The translations under genes and the position numbers were made by a program. From NCBI GenBank assembly GCA_027018875.1, contig JALUYA010000047.1, positions 62,001-126,000 on the forward strand: 64,000 bases of DNA. The letters are read 5' to 3'. Below are positions 36,406 through 45,851 of this stretch, in pieces. Origin of the DNA: Gammaproteobacteria bacterium (GTDB lineage: Bacteria; Pseudomonadota; Gammaproteobacteria; JAKDMP01). A model generated the notes under the pieces. It had not been told where the DNA came from and ran no database searches. It saw only the letters and a list, made by a program, of their open reading frames with translations. The number at the start of each line of letters is the position of its first letter. The stretch's first letter is position 1.

Positions 36406-39400
36406 TCATCGGAATGCGGCCTCGGGCGCAATGGATCGCGGGTGCCAATGCAGGTACAACGCCGGAATCAAGTTGGTCGTCAGCAGGGCGCTCCAGAGGA
36501 TGCCGCCGAGGATCACCACCGCGAGTCCCTGCTCGGGGGCCGCCCCCTGCCCCCAGCCAAGCGCCGTGGGTAGCATGCCGAGCACGGCCGTCAGGGTAGT
36601 CAAAAGGATCGGGCGAAAACGCACCTGAATGGCCTCGGTGATGGCCTCGCGTAGCGGCATCCCGCCACGTTCGTTACGGCGAATACGATGCAGCAGCACG
36701 ATGCCATGGTTCAGGCTGATCCCCACCAGGGTCAGGAAGGCCACCAGTCCACCGAGGTTCAGCCCGACGCCGCTCAGCAGCAGCGCCAGCGCCCCACCGG
36801 TAAAGGCCAGTGGAATTTGCAGCAACAGCAAGCCGGGAACCAGCAAGCCATCGAATTGCAGGACCAGGATTCCCACCATCAAGACCAAGGCCACGATTCC
36901 GGCCAGGCCAAGGCCGATTGCCGCCTGTTCGAGTTCGGGATACAGACCGCCGAAACCAATCCGGTAACCGGGCGGCAAACTCAGGCCGGCGAGCGCCCGG
37001 CGGGCGCTCGAGATTGCGCTCCCCAGCGATCCCCGCGGCGTAGCCAGAATATCGACGGCTCGGGTCCCGTCGATATGACGGATCTGGTTGGGGGTGCTCA
37101 CCCAGCGCAACCGGGCCAATTGCCCCAACGGGGTCCAGCCATCTCGGGTCTCGATGGGAATCGAGCCGAGTTGCCGCAAGGAACGCGCGGGGGCATCGGC
37201 AAGGCGGGTATAAATCGCCAGCGGTAGCGCGCCATCGGGCACCGAGGCGACAATCTCGCCCTGGAGCAGGGGTTTGAGTTGGGCGTACAATCCGGCGGCG
37301 CTCAGGCCATAGATTCCCAACGCGGAGGGTTTGGGCTTGATCCTGATCTGGGTAACGGGATAGGCATCGTTGTTAAAGATGTCCGCAAGCGCAGGAACCC
37401 GACGCAGGCGGTTCGTGATTTTCACCGAAAGTTCACGCAACTCGCCGATGCGATTGCCGTACAGCCGCAAGACGAAGGGTTGGGGAAGACCGGACAGGCT
37501 CTCCCCGACCCGCTCCACGGTCGGGGTATCGAGCGCCAGTTGTACCCCCGGCGAGCGACTTTCATGAAGCAGTCTTCGACCAATCCGATCCAGGCTGTTC
37601 ACATCGACCCCGGGCTTCAGGACAATCATGATCTCCCCCGCCGAAGCCGGCTCGGTGTAGCCGGTATTTACCGCAGAACCGATGCGGGCATAGGTATGGG
37701 CGACGAGCGGGTCGGCTTGCAGGCGCCGGGTGATGCGATTCACCACCGCCTCGGTATCGGCAAACGCCGTTCCGGGCGACAGGGTAAAACTTTCCAGCAG
37801 AACCCCCTCGTTGGGAAGCGAAAGAAAATTGACCGCTACCAGGACGAGACCGGCAAGGCTTGCAAACAACAGCCCCACACAAGCCAGCAGCGCGGTGCGC
37901 GGAAAACCCGCCGCGAGTGCAAACAGCTTTCGGTTCAAGCGATACAGGGTTTCGAGCAGGCGCGTGGCGGCGCTCGGGCGGGTGCGCGGGGCCGCTCGGA
38001 CGAACCCCAGTCCGAGCGGGATCAAACTCAGGGATATGGCCAGGGAAGCCAGGAGGGCAAAGCCCATGGCCAGCGCAAAGGGAAGGAAAAACAACCCCGC
38101 CAACCCGCCGACAAACAGCAGCGGGACAAACACGACCACCGTCGTCAAGGTGCCGGTCAGGTCCGGGCCGGCAATGTCGCGCAGGCCATTGCGGATGCCG
38201 TCCCAGCGGCTCTCGCCTCGCTCCCAGCGATGATAAATGCTCTCGAGCACGATAATGGCGTCATCGGCCAATAGGCCCACGGCGACGCTGAGCGCCCCGA
38301 GGGTCATCAGGTTCAGGCTTTGCCCGGTAAAGAAAAGCCCGGCCACGGCGATGAGAAGCGAGAGTGGAATACTCAGGGCAAGCATCCAGATCCCCCGCCC
38401 CGCTCCCAGGATCCAAAACAGTACCGCGATGGCAAGCAGGGCGCCAATGAGCAGATTCCGCCCCAGGTCGGCTCCGATCAGGTGCACGATGTGGCCCTGG
38501 CTGTAGGCACGGATCCAGCGAACCCCGTGCGGCAACTGGTTCAGGGTTTGATCGAGTGTCGCCTGAACCGCCCGGGTCACGGGCAGGGTGGATGCGCCGG
38601 GCTGCTTGAGCACGGTAATGGCGACACTCGGGCGTCCATCGAGCAACACCGCATTTTGCGCCGGTAGCGGTGCCCGCACGATGCGCGCCAACGCCGCGAG
38701 TGGAATCGGTCCCGAAGGCGAGGTGACCGGCAGCTCCCCAAGGGCACGAATGCTGAGCGGCAGGTTGCGCACCTCGATCAGGACATGGCGGTGACCGGCG
38801 GACAAGTAGCCGCCGGGCTTGAGCAGTACGGCCCGTCGCAACGCCTCGTCGAGCGCCGTGACCGGCACCCGGTAACGACGCAAGGCTTGCAGATCGGGCT
38901 GGACCCAGAGCGACTCCCTGCCCATCCCGTACACCTCGACTCGTTGCACCCCGGGCAACGCCCGCAGGGCGGGAACGACCCTTGCCCGTACCGCGCGTTG
39001 CACCGCGGCCGGCGACACCTGCGGCGGAATTTTTGCGGTGTAATCGGCCACCTCGTTGATGGCGTTTCCCATGATCTCGGCCAGGGGATGAACCGCAAGC
39101 GGCAGCCGCTCCCGGGCCCGGTCAATGGCGCCGTTCACGGCTTGAAGATCCGACTCCACCCGGCTCCCGTTGGTAAATCGCACGTCGGTCCGGACCGTAC
39201 CGTTGCCCATGATGGAACGCACGCTTTGCACCCCGGGCAAGGCGAGAAGTTGCCCTTCGAGGGGGCGGGCGATCGAAGTCTCCAGCTCCGCCGCCGTGGC
39301 GCCCGGTCGGTGGGAGATCACCCGGATCAGGGGAAAGTCGAAACGTGGCAGCACTTCTACGGGAATATGCATCCAGGCGTAGGCCCCCGAAAGGCCCAAA

Positions 39401-39468
39401 AATCCGAAAACCAGCACCCAGAACAGCGGGCGTAGCAACAGCTTCCGGGGCCGATTCGGTTCAGCCAT
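36406..39468 (-). CDS. RND-family efflux pump inner-membrane subunit (system 1)
   Basis: The 1020-aa RND transporter uses the proton gradient to export a substrate through the envelope. TM1 near the N-terminus (PLFWVLVFGFLGLSGAYAWM) is followed by a large periplasmic loop, then TM2-6 with VGLLADDAIIVLESIYHRWE. The adjacent Asp pair in TM4 is typical of proton relay in HAE-type pumps and unlike the DG of heavy-metal CusA pumps. A second half repeats the layout (VGILVLQFDGLLVPGLLLLQ). It begins five bases after the adaptor gene. Substrate unknown. Confidence 0.88.
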   Translation of the reverse strand: MAEPNRPRKLLLRPLFWVLVFGFLGLSGAYAWMHIPVEVLPRFDFPLIRVISHRPGATAAELETSIARPLEGQLLALPGVQSVRSIMGNGTVRTDVRFTNGSRVESDLQAVNGAIDRARERLPLAVHPLAEIMGNAINEVADYTAKIPPQVSPAAVQRAVRARVVPALRALPGVQRVEVYGMGRESLWVQPDLQALRRYRVPVTALDEALRRAVLLKPGGYLSAGHRHVLIEVRNLPLSIRALGELPVTSPSGPIPLAALARIVRAPLPAQNAVLLDGRPSVAITVLKQPGASTLPVTRAVQATLDQTLNQLPHGVRWIRAYSQGHIVHLIGADLGRNLLIGALLAIAVLFWILGAGRGIWMLALSIPLSLLIAVAGLFFTGQSLNLMTLGALSVAVGLLADDAIIVLESIYHRWERGESRWDGIRNGLRDIAGPDLTGTLTTVVVFVPLLFVGGLAGLFFLPFALAMGFALLASLAISLSLIPLGLGFVRAAPRTRPSAATRLLETLYRLNRKLFALAAGFPRTALLACVGLLFASLAGLVLVAVNFLSLPNEGVLLESFTLSPGTAFADTEAVVNRITRRLQADPLVAHTYARIGSAVNTGYTEPASAGEIMIVLKPGVDVNSLDRIGRRLLHESRSPGVQLALDTPTVERVGESLSGLPQPFVLRLYGNRIGELRELSVKITNRLRRVPALADIFNNDAYPVTQIRIKPKPSALGIYGLSAAGLYAQLKPLLQGEIVASVPDGALPLAIYTRLADAPARSLRQLGSIPIETRDGWTPLGQLARLRWVSTPNQIRHIDGTRAVDILATPRGSLGSAISSARRALAGLSLPPGYRIGFGGLYPELEQAAIGLGLAGIVALVLMVGILVLQFDGLLVPGLLLLQIPLAFTGGALALLLSGVGLNLGGLVAFLTLVGISLNHGIVLLHRIRRNERGGMPLREAITEAIQVRFRPILLTTLTAVLGMLPTALGWGQGAAPEQGLAVVILGGILWSALLTTNLIPALYLHWHPRSIAPEAAFR

Positions 39469-39473
39469 CCCGG

Positions 39474-40535
39474 TTAATCCGGAGCCTGGTAATACTTGGA
39501 GAAATCACGCTGAAACAGCAGGTAAACGTTTTCGACCACCACCTCGGCTCCCGGAGCAAGCCCCCCAAGCAGAAAGGTCTCGCTACCTCGGCTCGGTCCC
39601 GGGATCACCGCGCGCCGTGCGAGCCCGCTCCGGGTTCGCACCAGCACCCACCACCGCCCCCGATCCAGTACCAGGGCCCGGGTAGGAACCGCCACCAGGG
39701 TCCGGGGTTCCCCGGACAGGGTCACCGTACCGGCCTCGCCGGCAACCCACCCGGATCCCCTCCCTTGTGGCAAGAGTCCGACCCCGCGCGCGCCGTCGGC
39801 ACGAACCAGCGACAAAATGCTCACCACCCGAACCGGGATGGACTTCGAGCCGCCGAGCGGAGAAAACCAGCCGCGCATGCCGCGGTGAATTACCGCGGCA
39901 TCGTGGCCATAAAACTCGGCAAGCAGCCACAGGCTCCCGGGCGCTTGCAGGCGCAGAACGACCTGGCCCGCGCTCACCCGTTCGCCCTCGGCCACGGCCA
40001 GGGAAACGACCGTACCCGAGACCGGGGCCTTCACGAGCGTTTCCGCGCGCGTTGCCCGTAGCATGGCCGCGGCCGCCCGGAGTGTTTGACGGGCCTCGCT
40101 TGCGGCACCGCTCAACCGCGCCAGGGCGCCGCGGGTAATCCAATGCCCGAAATATTGTCCGCGGGCGACCCGCAGCACCTCGCGTGCCGTTTTCAATCGC
40201 ACCCGCGCCGAGCTCACGGCCGCTTCGCGGGCGGCTAAAAGAGAGTTGATCTTCGGACCCGCCAACCGGGCCACGGCGACACCGGCCCGGAGCCGTTGCC
40301 CCGGCAATATCTCGAATCGGCTCACCCGCCCGGGCAGCGCCGCCCTCAAGGACAACAGGGCGATCGGCCTCACGCGGGCAAAGGCAAGGTAATGCGGCTC
40401 TACAACCCGCTTCCGGGCCGCTACCGTCCGCCGTAGCCCAGCGGATGTTTCGGCTCCGCCCGCCATCGCCGTGCCTGCAAGAGCGGCCAGTATGAGCGGC
40501 AGCAAAAGCAGATAACGCGAGCCGAAATATTGCAT
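39474..40535 (-). CDS. RND efflux periplasmic adaptor (membrane fusion protein, system 1)
   Basis: The 353-aa protein has a signal peptide (LLLLPLILAALAGTAMAGGA), a lipoyl/barrel-sandwich half (ALPGRVSRFEILPGQRLRAG, VKAPVSGTVVSLAVAEGERV) and alpha-helical hairpin segments rich in Ala and Arg. It ends with the beta-barrel and membrane-proximal parts (FLLGGLAPGAEVVVENVYLL). The frame runs open to 40871, but ATG 40535 is the first start that exposes the signal peptide. It is divergent from the response regulator and is the first gene of the adaptor-pump pair. Confidence 0.85.
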   Translation of the reverse strand: MQYFGSRYLLLLPLILAALAGTAMAGGAETSAGLRRTVAARKRVVEPHYLAFARVRPIALLSLRAALPGRVSRFEILPGQRLRAGVAVARLAGPKINSLLAAREAAVSSARVRLKTAREVLRVARGQYFGHWITRGALARLSGAASEARQTLRAAAAMLRATRAETLVKAPVSGTVVSLAVAEGERVSAGQVVLRLQAPGSLWLLAEFYGHDAAVIHRGMRGWFSPLGGSKSIPVRVVSILSLVRADGARGVGLLPQGRGSGWVAGEAGTVTLSGEPRTLVAVPTRALVLDRGRWWVLVRTRSGLARRAVIPGPSRGSETFLLGGLAPGAEVVVENVYLLFQRDFSKYYQAPD

Positions 40536-40536
40536 G

Positions 40537-40553
40537 GCCTCTAGTATAGAGGC
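40537..40553. promoter_or_regulatory. Inverted repeat adjoining the adaptor start codon
   Basis: GCCTCTA-GTA-TAGAGGC is a perfect 7-bp inverted repeat one base upstream of the adaptor ATG (cat 40533-40535 on the + strand). It lies in the 214-bp gap between the divergent adaptor and response-regulator genes. On the mRNA it would form a small hairpin over the ribosome-binding site (AGAGG); on DNA it could be an operator for the neighbouring regulator. No known consensus was recognised. Confidence 0.4.
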
Positions 40554-40749
40554 ATCCGCCGCCACTGCCCATCGAATCTTCATTACAATTGTTTCATCCG
40601 CCCGCCTCCACGGCAATCGGGCAAACCCGTTGCCGCAGCGCATGGAGGCAATCGCCCGAACGGCACCCGCCCCGACAATCCTCGGGTGCGGACACTTTCC
40701 TTTACTGCTTAAAATGCGTAAGCTCGATCTGCTCCCGGGGTATGCCACG

Positions 40750-41427
40750 ATGCTCATTCTTGTCGTCGAGGACGACGCCGAACTTGCGCTCGATATTGTC
40801 AATGGACTGATCGATGCCGGCCACACGACAAGCCGGGCCGAATCGCTGGCCCAGGCCCGCGCGGCCTGCAATCAACGAACACCCCGGATCGTCGTGCTCG
40901 ATCGCCTGCTGCCCGATGGCGAAGGCTTGGAACTGATCCCCTGGCTGCGCCGCCGACATCCCGCGGTAAAAATCCTGGTGCTCTCGGCCCTCGCATCGGT
41001 CGATGCCCGCGTCGGCGGACTGAACGCCGGCGCCGACGACTACCTGGGAAAACCCTATGCAATGCCCGAATTGCATGCCCGGATCAACGCCCTGGCCCGC
41101 CGCGACGACGATGCCAACCAGCCATGCCTCGGGAGCGGCGCCCTGGTGCTCGATCGTATCCGCCGCCGGATAACGGTCGGCGGAGAATCCCTGCGCCTGA
41201 AGCCACGTGAATACCTCCTGCTGGAGTACCTGTTGCTGCATTCGGGCGAAGTCGTCAGCCGCGAGATGATCCTGCGCGATGTCTGGGGGTACAACTTCGA
41301 TCCCGGAACCAACGTGATCGATGTCCACATGAGCCGCCTGCGCGCCAAGCTTGCCGCGACCGCGGCCGCCGGCTGCCTCGAGACCGTCCGCGGCGAAGGG
41401 TATCGCCTGGACGCGCTCGGCGCATGA
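40750..41427 (+). CDS. OmpR/PhoB-family response regulator
   Basis: The 225-aa protein has a receiver domain (MLILVVEDDAELALDIVNGL; Asp in LDRLLPDGEGL; Lys in GKPYAMPELHARI) and a winged-helix DNA-binding domain (LRLKPREYLLLEYLLLHSGE, NVIDVHMSRLRAKL). ATG 40750 begins exactly at the receiver; upstream ATG 40714 is possible. Its stop overlaps the kinase ATG. It lies between two RND systems and probably regulates at least the divergent one (inference). Confidence 0.9.
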   Translation: MLILVVEDDAELALDIVNGLIDAGHTTSRAESLAQARAACNQRTPRIVVLDRLLPDGEGLELIPWLRRRHPAVKILVLSALASVDARVGGLNAGADDYLGKPYAMPELHARINALARRDDDANQPCLGSGALVLDRIRRRITVGGESLRLKPREYLLLEYLLLHSGEVVSREMILRDVWGYNFDPGTNVIDVHMSRLRAKLAATAAAGCLETVRGEGYRLDALGA

Positions 41428-42773
41428 GCACAGCGACGCGGTTTTCGCTGCTGCGTACCACCGCTTTCCGTGTGGCCGCCCTGTATGCCTTCCTCTACGC
41501 ATTTCTCACCGCCGCCATCGTCGCGATGGTGCTGGTGGCGACCCATGATCAGATCGGGGCCCAAGTCCAAGCCGGCCTCAAGGCCGAATCCCTGGCCCTT
41601 ACCGCGCTATACGTCAACCGGGGAAGTATCGCCCTGGTACACGCCGTGGCCCAAAGGAGCAACGCCGTATTTGTTCCGGGCGACCGGGATGCGGACGATC
41701 CGGGCCGCCGATTCTATGCCTTGGCGAGCGCGCAAGGCAAGATACTCGCCGGAGATTTCCGGCATTGGCCCACGGGTGCACCGACCCGAGGCTGGTTTCG
41801 TTTCCGGTTCCGTGGCGGCGGGCCCCGCATCGAGGCCTTGGTGCGCCCCTTGCCCGGCGGCAACCGTCTCCTGATCGGCCAATCCCTGCGCATACCCGAC
41901 CAGCTGACAGACAGTTTCAAGCTCTGGGGAGCCGTGGCCGCCGGATTGATGTTTCTCGCCGGCCTGGCCGGAGGCGTCGCCATCGGACGCAGCGTCATGA
42001 AGCGCATCGCCGGCGCCAGTGCAACCGCCGAGCGGATTCGCGGCGGCCGCCTGGGTGAGCGGCTCGATGAGACGGGACCCGGCGAGCATGTCGTACTCGC
42101 CCGGGCGTTCAACGCCATGCTTGAACGCATCGAAACGGCGGTCCTCGGCCTGCATGACCTCGGCTCACGCATGGCCCACGAGATAAAACACCCGCTGGCC
42201 CGCGCCTCGCGGGCGCTCGAGCGCGCGGCCACCGCCACCGGAAGCGATCCGGGCAAGGAGATCGCCCATGCCCGCGAGGAGCTGGCCGAGCTCGATCGCC
42301 GTGTCGAGGCGCTGTTGCGGCTGGCACAACTGGAAGGCGGCGCGAGCACGGAGTTCTTTCGCGAATTCGACTTGGGCGCCCTGGTGGCGGATCTGGCCGA
42401 ACTCTACCTGCCGGTCGCACAAGAATGCGGCCAGCGGATCGAAAACCACACCCGGGGCCGAGTACGCTGCACCGGGGATCGTCAACTGATCGCCCAGGCC
42501 CTGGTCAACCTGCTGGAGAATGCTTTGCGCTACGCGCCGCGAACCGCTCCGATCATCCTCACCGCCCGCGCCGCCGGCCGGCAACTGGTACTGGAGGTGC
42601 ATGACGGCGGCAAGGGCCCTCCGGAAGGCGGCGGCCGCCGCCCGGGAGGTGCCGGCCTGGGACTTGCTATCGCTCGCGCCATCGCCCGCTTGCATGAGGG
42701 AACCCTCGAGCTCGAACACGACTCCACAGGGTTTACCGCCCGGCTGAGAATGGCCGCGACGGCCGGCGCCTAA
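41424..42773 (+). CDS. Sensor histidine kinase partner of the OmpR-type regulator
   Basis: The 449-aa kinase has TM1 near residues 15-40 (VAALYAFLYAFLTAAIVAMV), a periplasmic domain of about 130 residues, TM2 (WGAVAAGLMFLAGLAGGVAI), a HAMP-like segment (RSVMKRIAGASATAERIRGG), the H-box RMAHEIKHPLARA, N-box LVNLLENALRYAP and G-boxes HDGGKG and GGAGLGLAIARAI. The sensor domain has no recognised metal motif, and the signal is unknown. ATGA overlap with the regulator. Confidence 0.9.
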   Translation: MSTATRFSLLRTTAFRVAALYAFLYAFLTAAIVAMVLVATHDQIGAQVQAGLKAESLALTALYVNRGSIALVHAVAQRSNAVFVPGDRDADDPGRRFYALASAQGKILAGDFRHWPTGAPTRGWFRFRFRGGGPRIEALVRPLPGGNRLLIGQSLRIPDQLTDSFKLWGAVAAGLMFLAGLAGGVAIGRSVMKRIAGASATAERIRGGRLGERLDETGPGEHVVLARAFNAMLERIETAVLGLHDLGSRMAHEIKHPLARASRALERAATATGSDPGKEIAHAREELAELDRRVEALLRLAQLEGGASTEFFREFDLGALVADLAELYLPVAQECGQRIENHTRGRVRCTGDRQLIAQALVNLLENALRYAPRTAPIILTARAAGRQLVLEVHDGGKGPPEGGGRRPGGAGLGLAIARAIARLHEGTLELEHDSTGFTARLRMAATAGA

Positions 42774-42782
42774 GCGCCGGCC
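42761..42782. terminator. Hairpin between convergent kinase and RND genes
   Basis: A perfect nine-base GC stem encloses a four-base loop (CTAA) that contains the kinase stop codon TAA. There is no U-tract on either strand. It sits between convergent genes, so it may act as a bidirectional pause or an RNA 3'-end protector rather than a textbook terminator. Confidence 0.45.
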
Positions 42783-42794
42783 TGGGAATTCCTC

Positions 42795-45700
42795 TCAACC
42801 TCCGCCGGGCGCATCCGCCCGGACCCTACCCAGGCAAAGGCGGTAGGTCACCGGAACCACGATCAGCGCGAGCGGCAACTGGACCAGCAGGCCGGAAACG
42901 ATCGCGATCGCCAGCGGCTGCAACATCCGGGCTCCCTGCCCCATGCCGAAGGCCAGCGGTACGAGCGCGAGGATGAAGGCCAGCGTGGTCATCAGGATGG
43001 GACGCAGGCGGTTGGCCCCCGCCTCTACCAAGGCATCGTAAAGACCCAACCGCTTACGCACCTGCTCCAGCTCGGAAAAATAAAACACCGCAAGCTCAGT
43101 CACGATACCGACGATCATGGTCATGCCCATGATCGCGGCGATGTTCAGCTCGGTTCCCGTGAGCCACAGCCCCAGGAACACAGCCGGCAGAGCGAACAGC
43201 GGCGCGACGAGGATCGCCAGGGCGATGCGGAAGCGTTCGAACTGGTACAGCAAGGCGAAAAACACCAACGTCAGGGCGGCGAGAAAAACGATGACCAGGT
43301 CGTGAAAGGCGATCTGTTGCTGCCGATAAAGTCCGCCAAGCCGGTAATACACCCCCGGGGGAAGAAACCCCGGCCTGTCGAGCACCTGGCGCACATCGGC
43401 GAGCGCCGCCCCATAGCCGCGGCCCTGAATCCGGGCCGAGACCGTGACCTCGGGCTTGAGATCGTAGCGCGTCAGTTGCGCCTGACCCACCACCGGCACG
43501 AGGCGGGCGACCTCCCCGAGCGGAACCAGACGCCCGGCGGGCGTACGCAACATGAGCCGCCCGATCTGCCTGCGCGTCGCCCGGTCCGCGCGTGGCACCC
43601 ACACCCGCACTCCGACCATTTTCTGCGGCTTTTCGATCCGGGTGACCACCCGGCCGGCAAGATAGGTCTCAAGCTGGTTGGTGATCGCCCTCGGGGTGAG
43701 CCCCAGAAGCCCGGCACGCATGCGATCGATTTGAACGCGCAGCGAATCGCCGGCGATAATCACCCCGTCCTGTACTTCATCCAGTCCCGGAACCCGGCTT
43801 ATCGCCCGTGCCACCCTGGGGGCGAGGCGGTGCAAATCACCCGCATCGCCCCCGAACAGGCGGATCACCACCGGGCGGGGCGAAGAGGTCAGGTCGCCGA
43901 TCAGGTCCTGCATCGGCTGCTTGATATCGAGAATGGTGAAACCCGGCACCTCGTGCCGAATCCGCCGGGCGATTCTGGCCATCACTTGCTGCTGCTGCGC
44001 CGGGCGGCGCAGGCGAATAAAGAAGTCCCCTTCGTTTTGCTCGGTAATCCCGCCTCCGAGCTGCGCCCCGGTTCGCCGCGACCAGTTGCGTACCTCGGGC
44101 GTCGTCGCCAAAATATGCGCAACTTGTGTGATCAAGCGATCGGTTTCCTTCAGCGAGGTACCGGGCAGGGTCCGGTAATCGAGTACGAAACCACCTTCAT
44201 TCATGTGCGGCATAAAGCCCGAACGGGTGTAGTGAAAGCCAAGAAATCCGAGCCCGAACAGCGGCAGGAGCCCGGCTAGCAGCCAGGCGGGATGTACGAC
44301 CAGCAGGCGCATCAAGCGGCGGTAGCCGTCGCGCAATGCCTCCATAAAACGGCCGTTTCGTTCGAGCGCCCGCGCGTCTTTGTCATCCATCAACCGGTCC
44401 GCGATGAGCGGCAGCGCGATCCAGGCATACAGGAACGAAAGCGCCAGGCCGGCAACCATGGTCAGCGAGAGCGCCTTGAAAAAGGCGCCGGTAACCCCGC
44501 TCAGGAAAGCCAGCGGCAAAAAAATGATCGTGGTAACGAGCGAGGAACCGATCAGGGGCCGGGTGAACTCCCGCCCATAGGCAAGCATGGCCTCCGGCCT
44601 ATGCCCATCCTCGCCCAGGCGACGGCCCAGATGTTCCAGCATCACGATCATGTCGTCGATGATCAGCCCCACGGCCGCCGCCATCCCACCAAGAGTCATG
44701 ATATTGAAACTAAGGCCCGCCAGATACAGCACCAGCACCGTGCTCGCAAGCACCGCGGGAACCGCAAGCAGCGCAATCAACGTCAATTTAAAATTACGCA
44801 GGAAAAGAAGCAGAATTCCCATCGCAAACAGCACGCCGAGCGCGAGCGCGTCGCGTACCGAAACCGCCGATGCCTCGATCAGCCCGCTCTGGTTGTACCA
44901 CTGCCGAATCGTGACTCCCGCGGGAATCACCTTGCGGTACGCCTTGAGTCGATTGGCAATGGCGCGATCGATTGCGACCGTATTGCCTCCCAGCTGTTGA
45001 TAGACCATCACCAGGACCGCCCGCTTGCCGTCGGCGCCGACCGTCATCCACTGCGGCATCACCGCGGCATGGACCGTTGCCACATCGGCCACCGTAACCA
45101 CCCCATCGGGCCGCGCGCGGATCACCACCCGGGCGATGGCGGCGGGGCGCTTGACCTGGTTATCGGAAAGCACCAAGTACAACCGGTAATGGGCGCGGTA
45201 ACGCCCGAGCGCCGCCACTACATTTGACCGGGTCAGCGCGCGCTCCACCGCCGCGAGACTCAGCCCGTACCGAATCAACTTGCCCGGATCCACGCTCACC
45301 CTGTACTCGGCGATTTTACCGCCGAGAATAGCCACCCGCCGCACTCCCTTCACTCCCGTGAACAATGGCAAAAGCGTTTCGCGGGCGATATCGCGCAGCG
45401 CCACCTGCGATAGCGTCTTGGCGCTCAGGCTGTAGGCGATCACCGGAAAGGTGGTCGGGTCCATACGCCGGGCGAGAAAGCTCGTGCCCGGCGGTAACCG
45501 CGGCATCACCTGGTTGATCGCCGCCTCCACCTGCAGCAGCGCCCGCGACATATCGGTACCCCAATTGAAACGTAGCGACAGGTCCGTCGCCCCGCGGCTG
45601 GTGGTGGAACTAATCGCGGTAACCCCCGGTACCGCCCGGACGGCGAATTCGAGCGGGCGTGTAACCAGGAGTTCTTCCTGGCGTTCAGGACGCGAGCCGG

Positions 45701-45851
45701 AATCCACATTCACCTCGATGCGTGGGAACATCACCGCCGGAAACAGCGCCACCGGCAGACGAAAGACCGAAAAAATGCCGGCACCCGCCAGCACTGTCAA
45801 CAGGAACAGGGCGGAGCGTCGGTGTCGGCCGAACCACTCGGTAAGACTCAT
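42795..45851 (-). CDS. RND-family efflux pump inner-membrane subunit (system 2)
   Basis: This 1018-aa transporter starts MSLTEWFGRHRRSALFLLTV, coupled to the adaptor stop by ATGA; the open frame upstream is not used. TM4 reads GLIIDDMIVMLEHLGRRLGE with the Asp pair, and the large loops carry FTILDIKQPMQDLIGDLTS and PVVIRLFGGDAGDL. The family resembles transporters annotated as acriflavin/CzcA-like resistance proteins; the DD motif argues against a classic Cu/Ag pump. It completes the OMF-adaptor-pump operon. It is only distantly similar to system 1 by eye. Confidence 0.88.
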   Translation of the reverse strand: MSLTEWFGRHRRSALFLLTVLAGAGIFSVFRLPVALFPAVMFPRIEVNVDSGSRPERQEELLVTRPLEFAVRAVPGVTAISSTTSRGATDLSLRFNWGTDMSRALLQVEAAINQVMPRLPPGTSFLARRMDPTTFPVIAYSLSAKTLSQVALRDIARETLLPLFTGVKGVRRVAILGGKIAEYRVSVDPGKLIRYGLSLAAVERALTRSNVVAALGRYRAHYRLYLVLSDNQVKRPAAIARVVIRARPDGVVTVADVATVHAAVMPQWMTVGADGKRAVLVMVYQQLGGNTVAIDRAIANRLKAYRKVIPAGVTIRQWYNQSGLIEASAVSVRDALALGVLFAMGILLLFLRNFKLTLIALLAVPAVLASTVLVLYLAGLSFNIMTLGGMAAAVGLIIDDMIVMLEHLGRRLGEDGHRPEAMLAYGREFTRPLIGSSLVTTIIFLPLAFLSGVTGAFFKALSLTMVAGLALSFLYAWIALPLIADRLMDDKDARALERNGRFMEALRDGYRRLMRLLVVHPAWLLAGLLPLFGLGFLGFHYTRSGFMPHMNEGGFVLDYRTLPGTSLKETDRLITQVAHILATTPEVRNWSRRTGAQLGGGITEQNEGDFFIRLRRPAQQQQVMARIARRIRHEVPGFTILDIKQPMQDLIGDLTSSPRPVVIRLFGGDAGDLHRLAPRVARAISRVPGLDEVQDGVIIAGDSLRVQIDRMRAGLLGLTPRAITNQLETYLAGRVVTRIEKPQKMVGVRVWVPRADRATRRQIGRLMLRTPAGRLVPLGEVARLVPVVGQAQLTRYDLKPEVTVSARIQGRGYGAALADVRQVLDRPGFLPPGVYYRLGGLYRQQQIAFHDLVIVFLAALTLVFFALLYQFERFRIALAILVAPLFALPAVFLGLWLTGTELNIAAIMGMTMIVGIVTELAVFYFSELEQVRKRLGLYDALVEAGANRLRPILMTTLAFILALVPLAFGMGQGARMLQPLAIAIVSGLLVQLPLALIVVPVTYRLCLGRVRADAPGGG

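Noticed and set aside
36169-36628. Open frames on the + strand downstream of the dienelactone hydrolase
   Set aside because: They read the opposite strand of the OMF remnant and the end of the RND gene; Ser/Arg-rich translation and no ribosome-binding site.
40571-40600. TTCAT...TTTCAT repeats as an OmpR-type or CusR-type box in the adaptor-regulator gap
   Set aside because: The spacing between the repeats is 14 bases, not a helical turn, and neither half fits a known box well.
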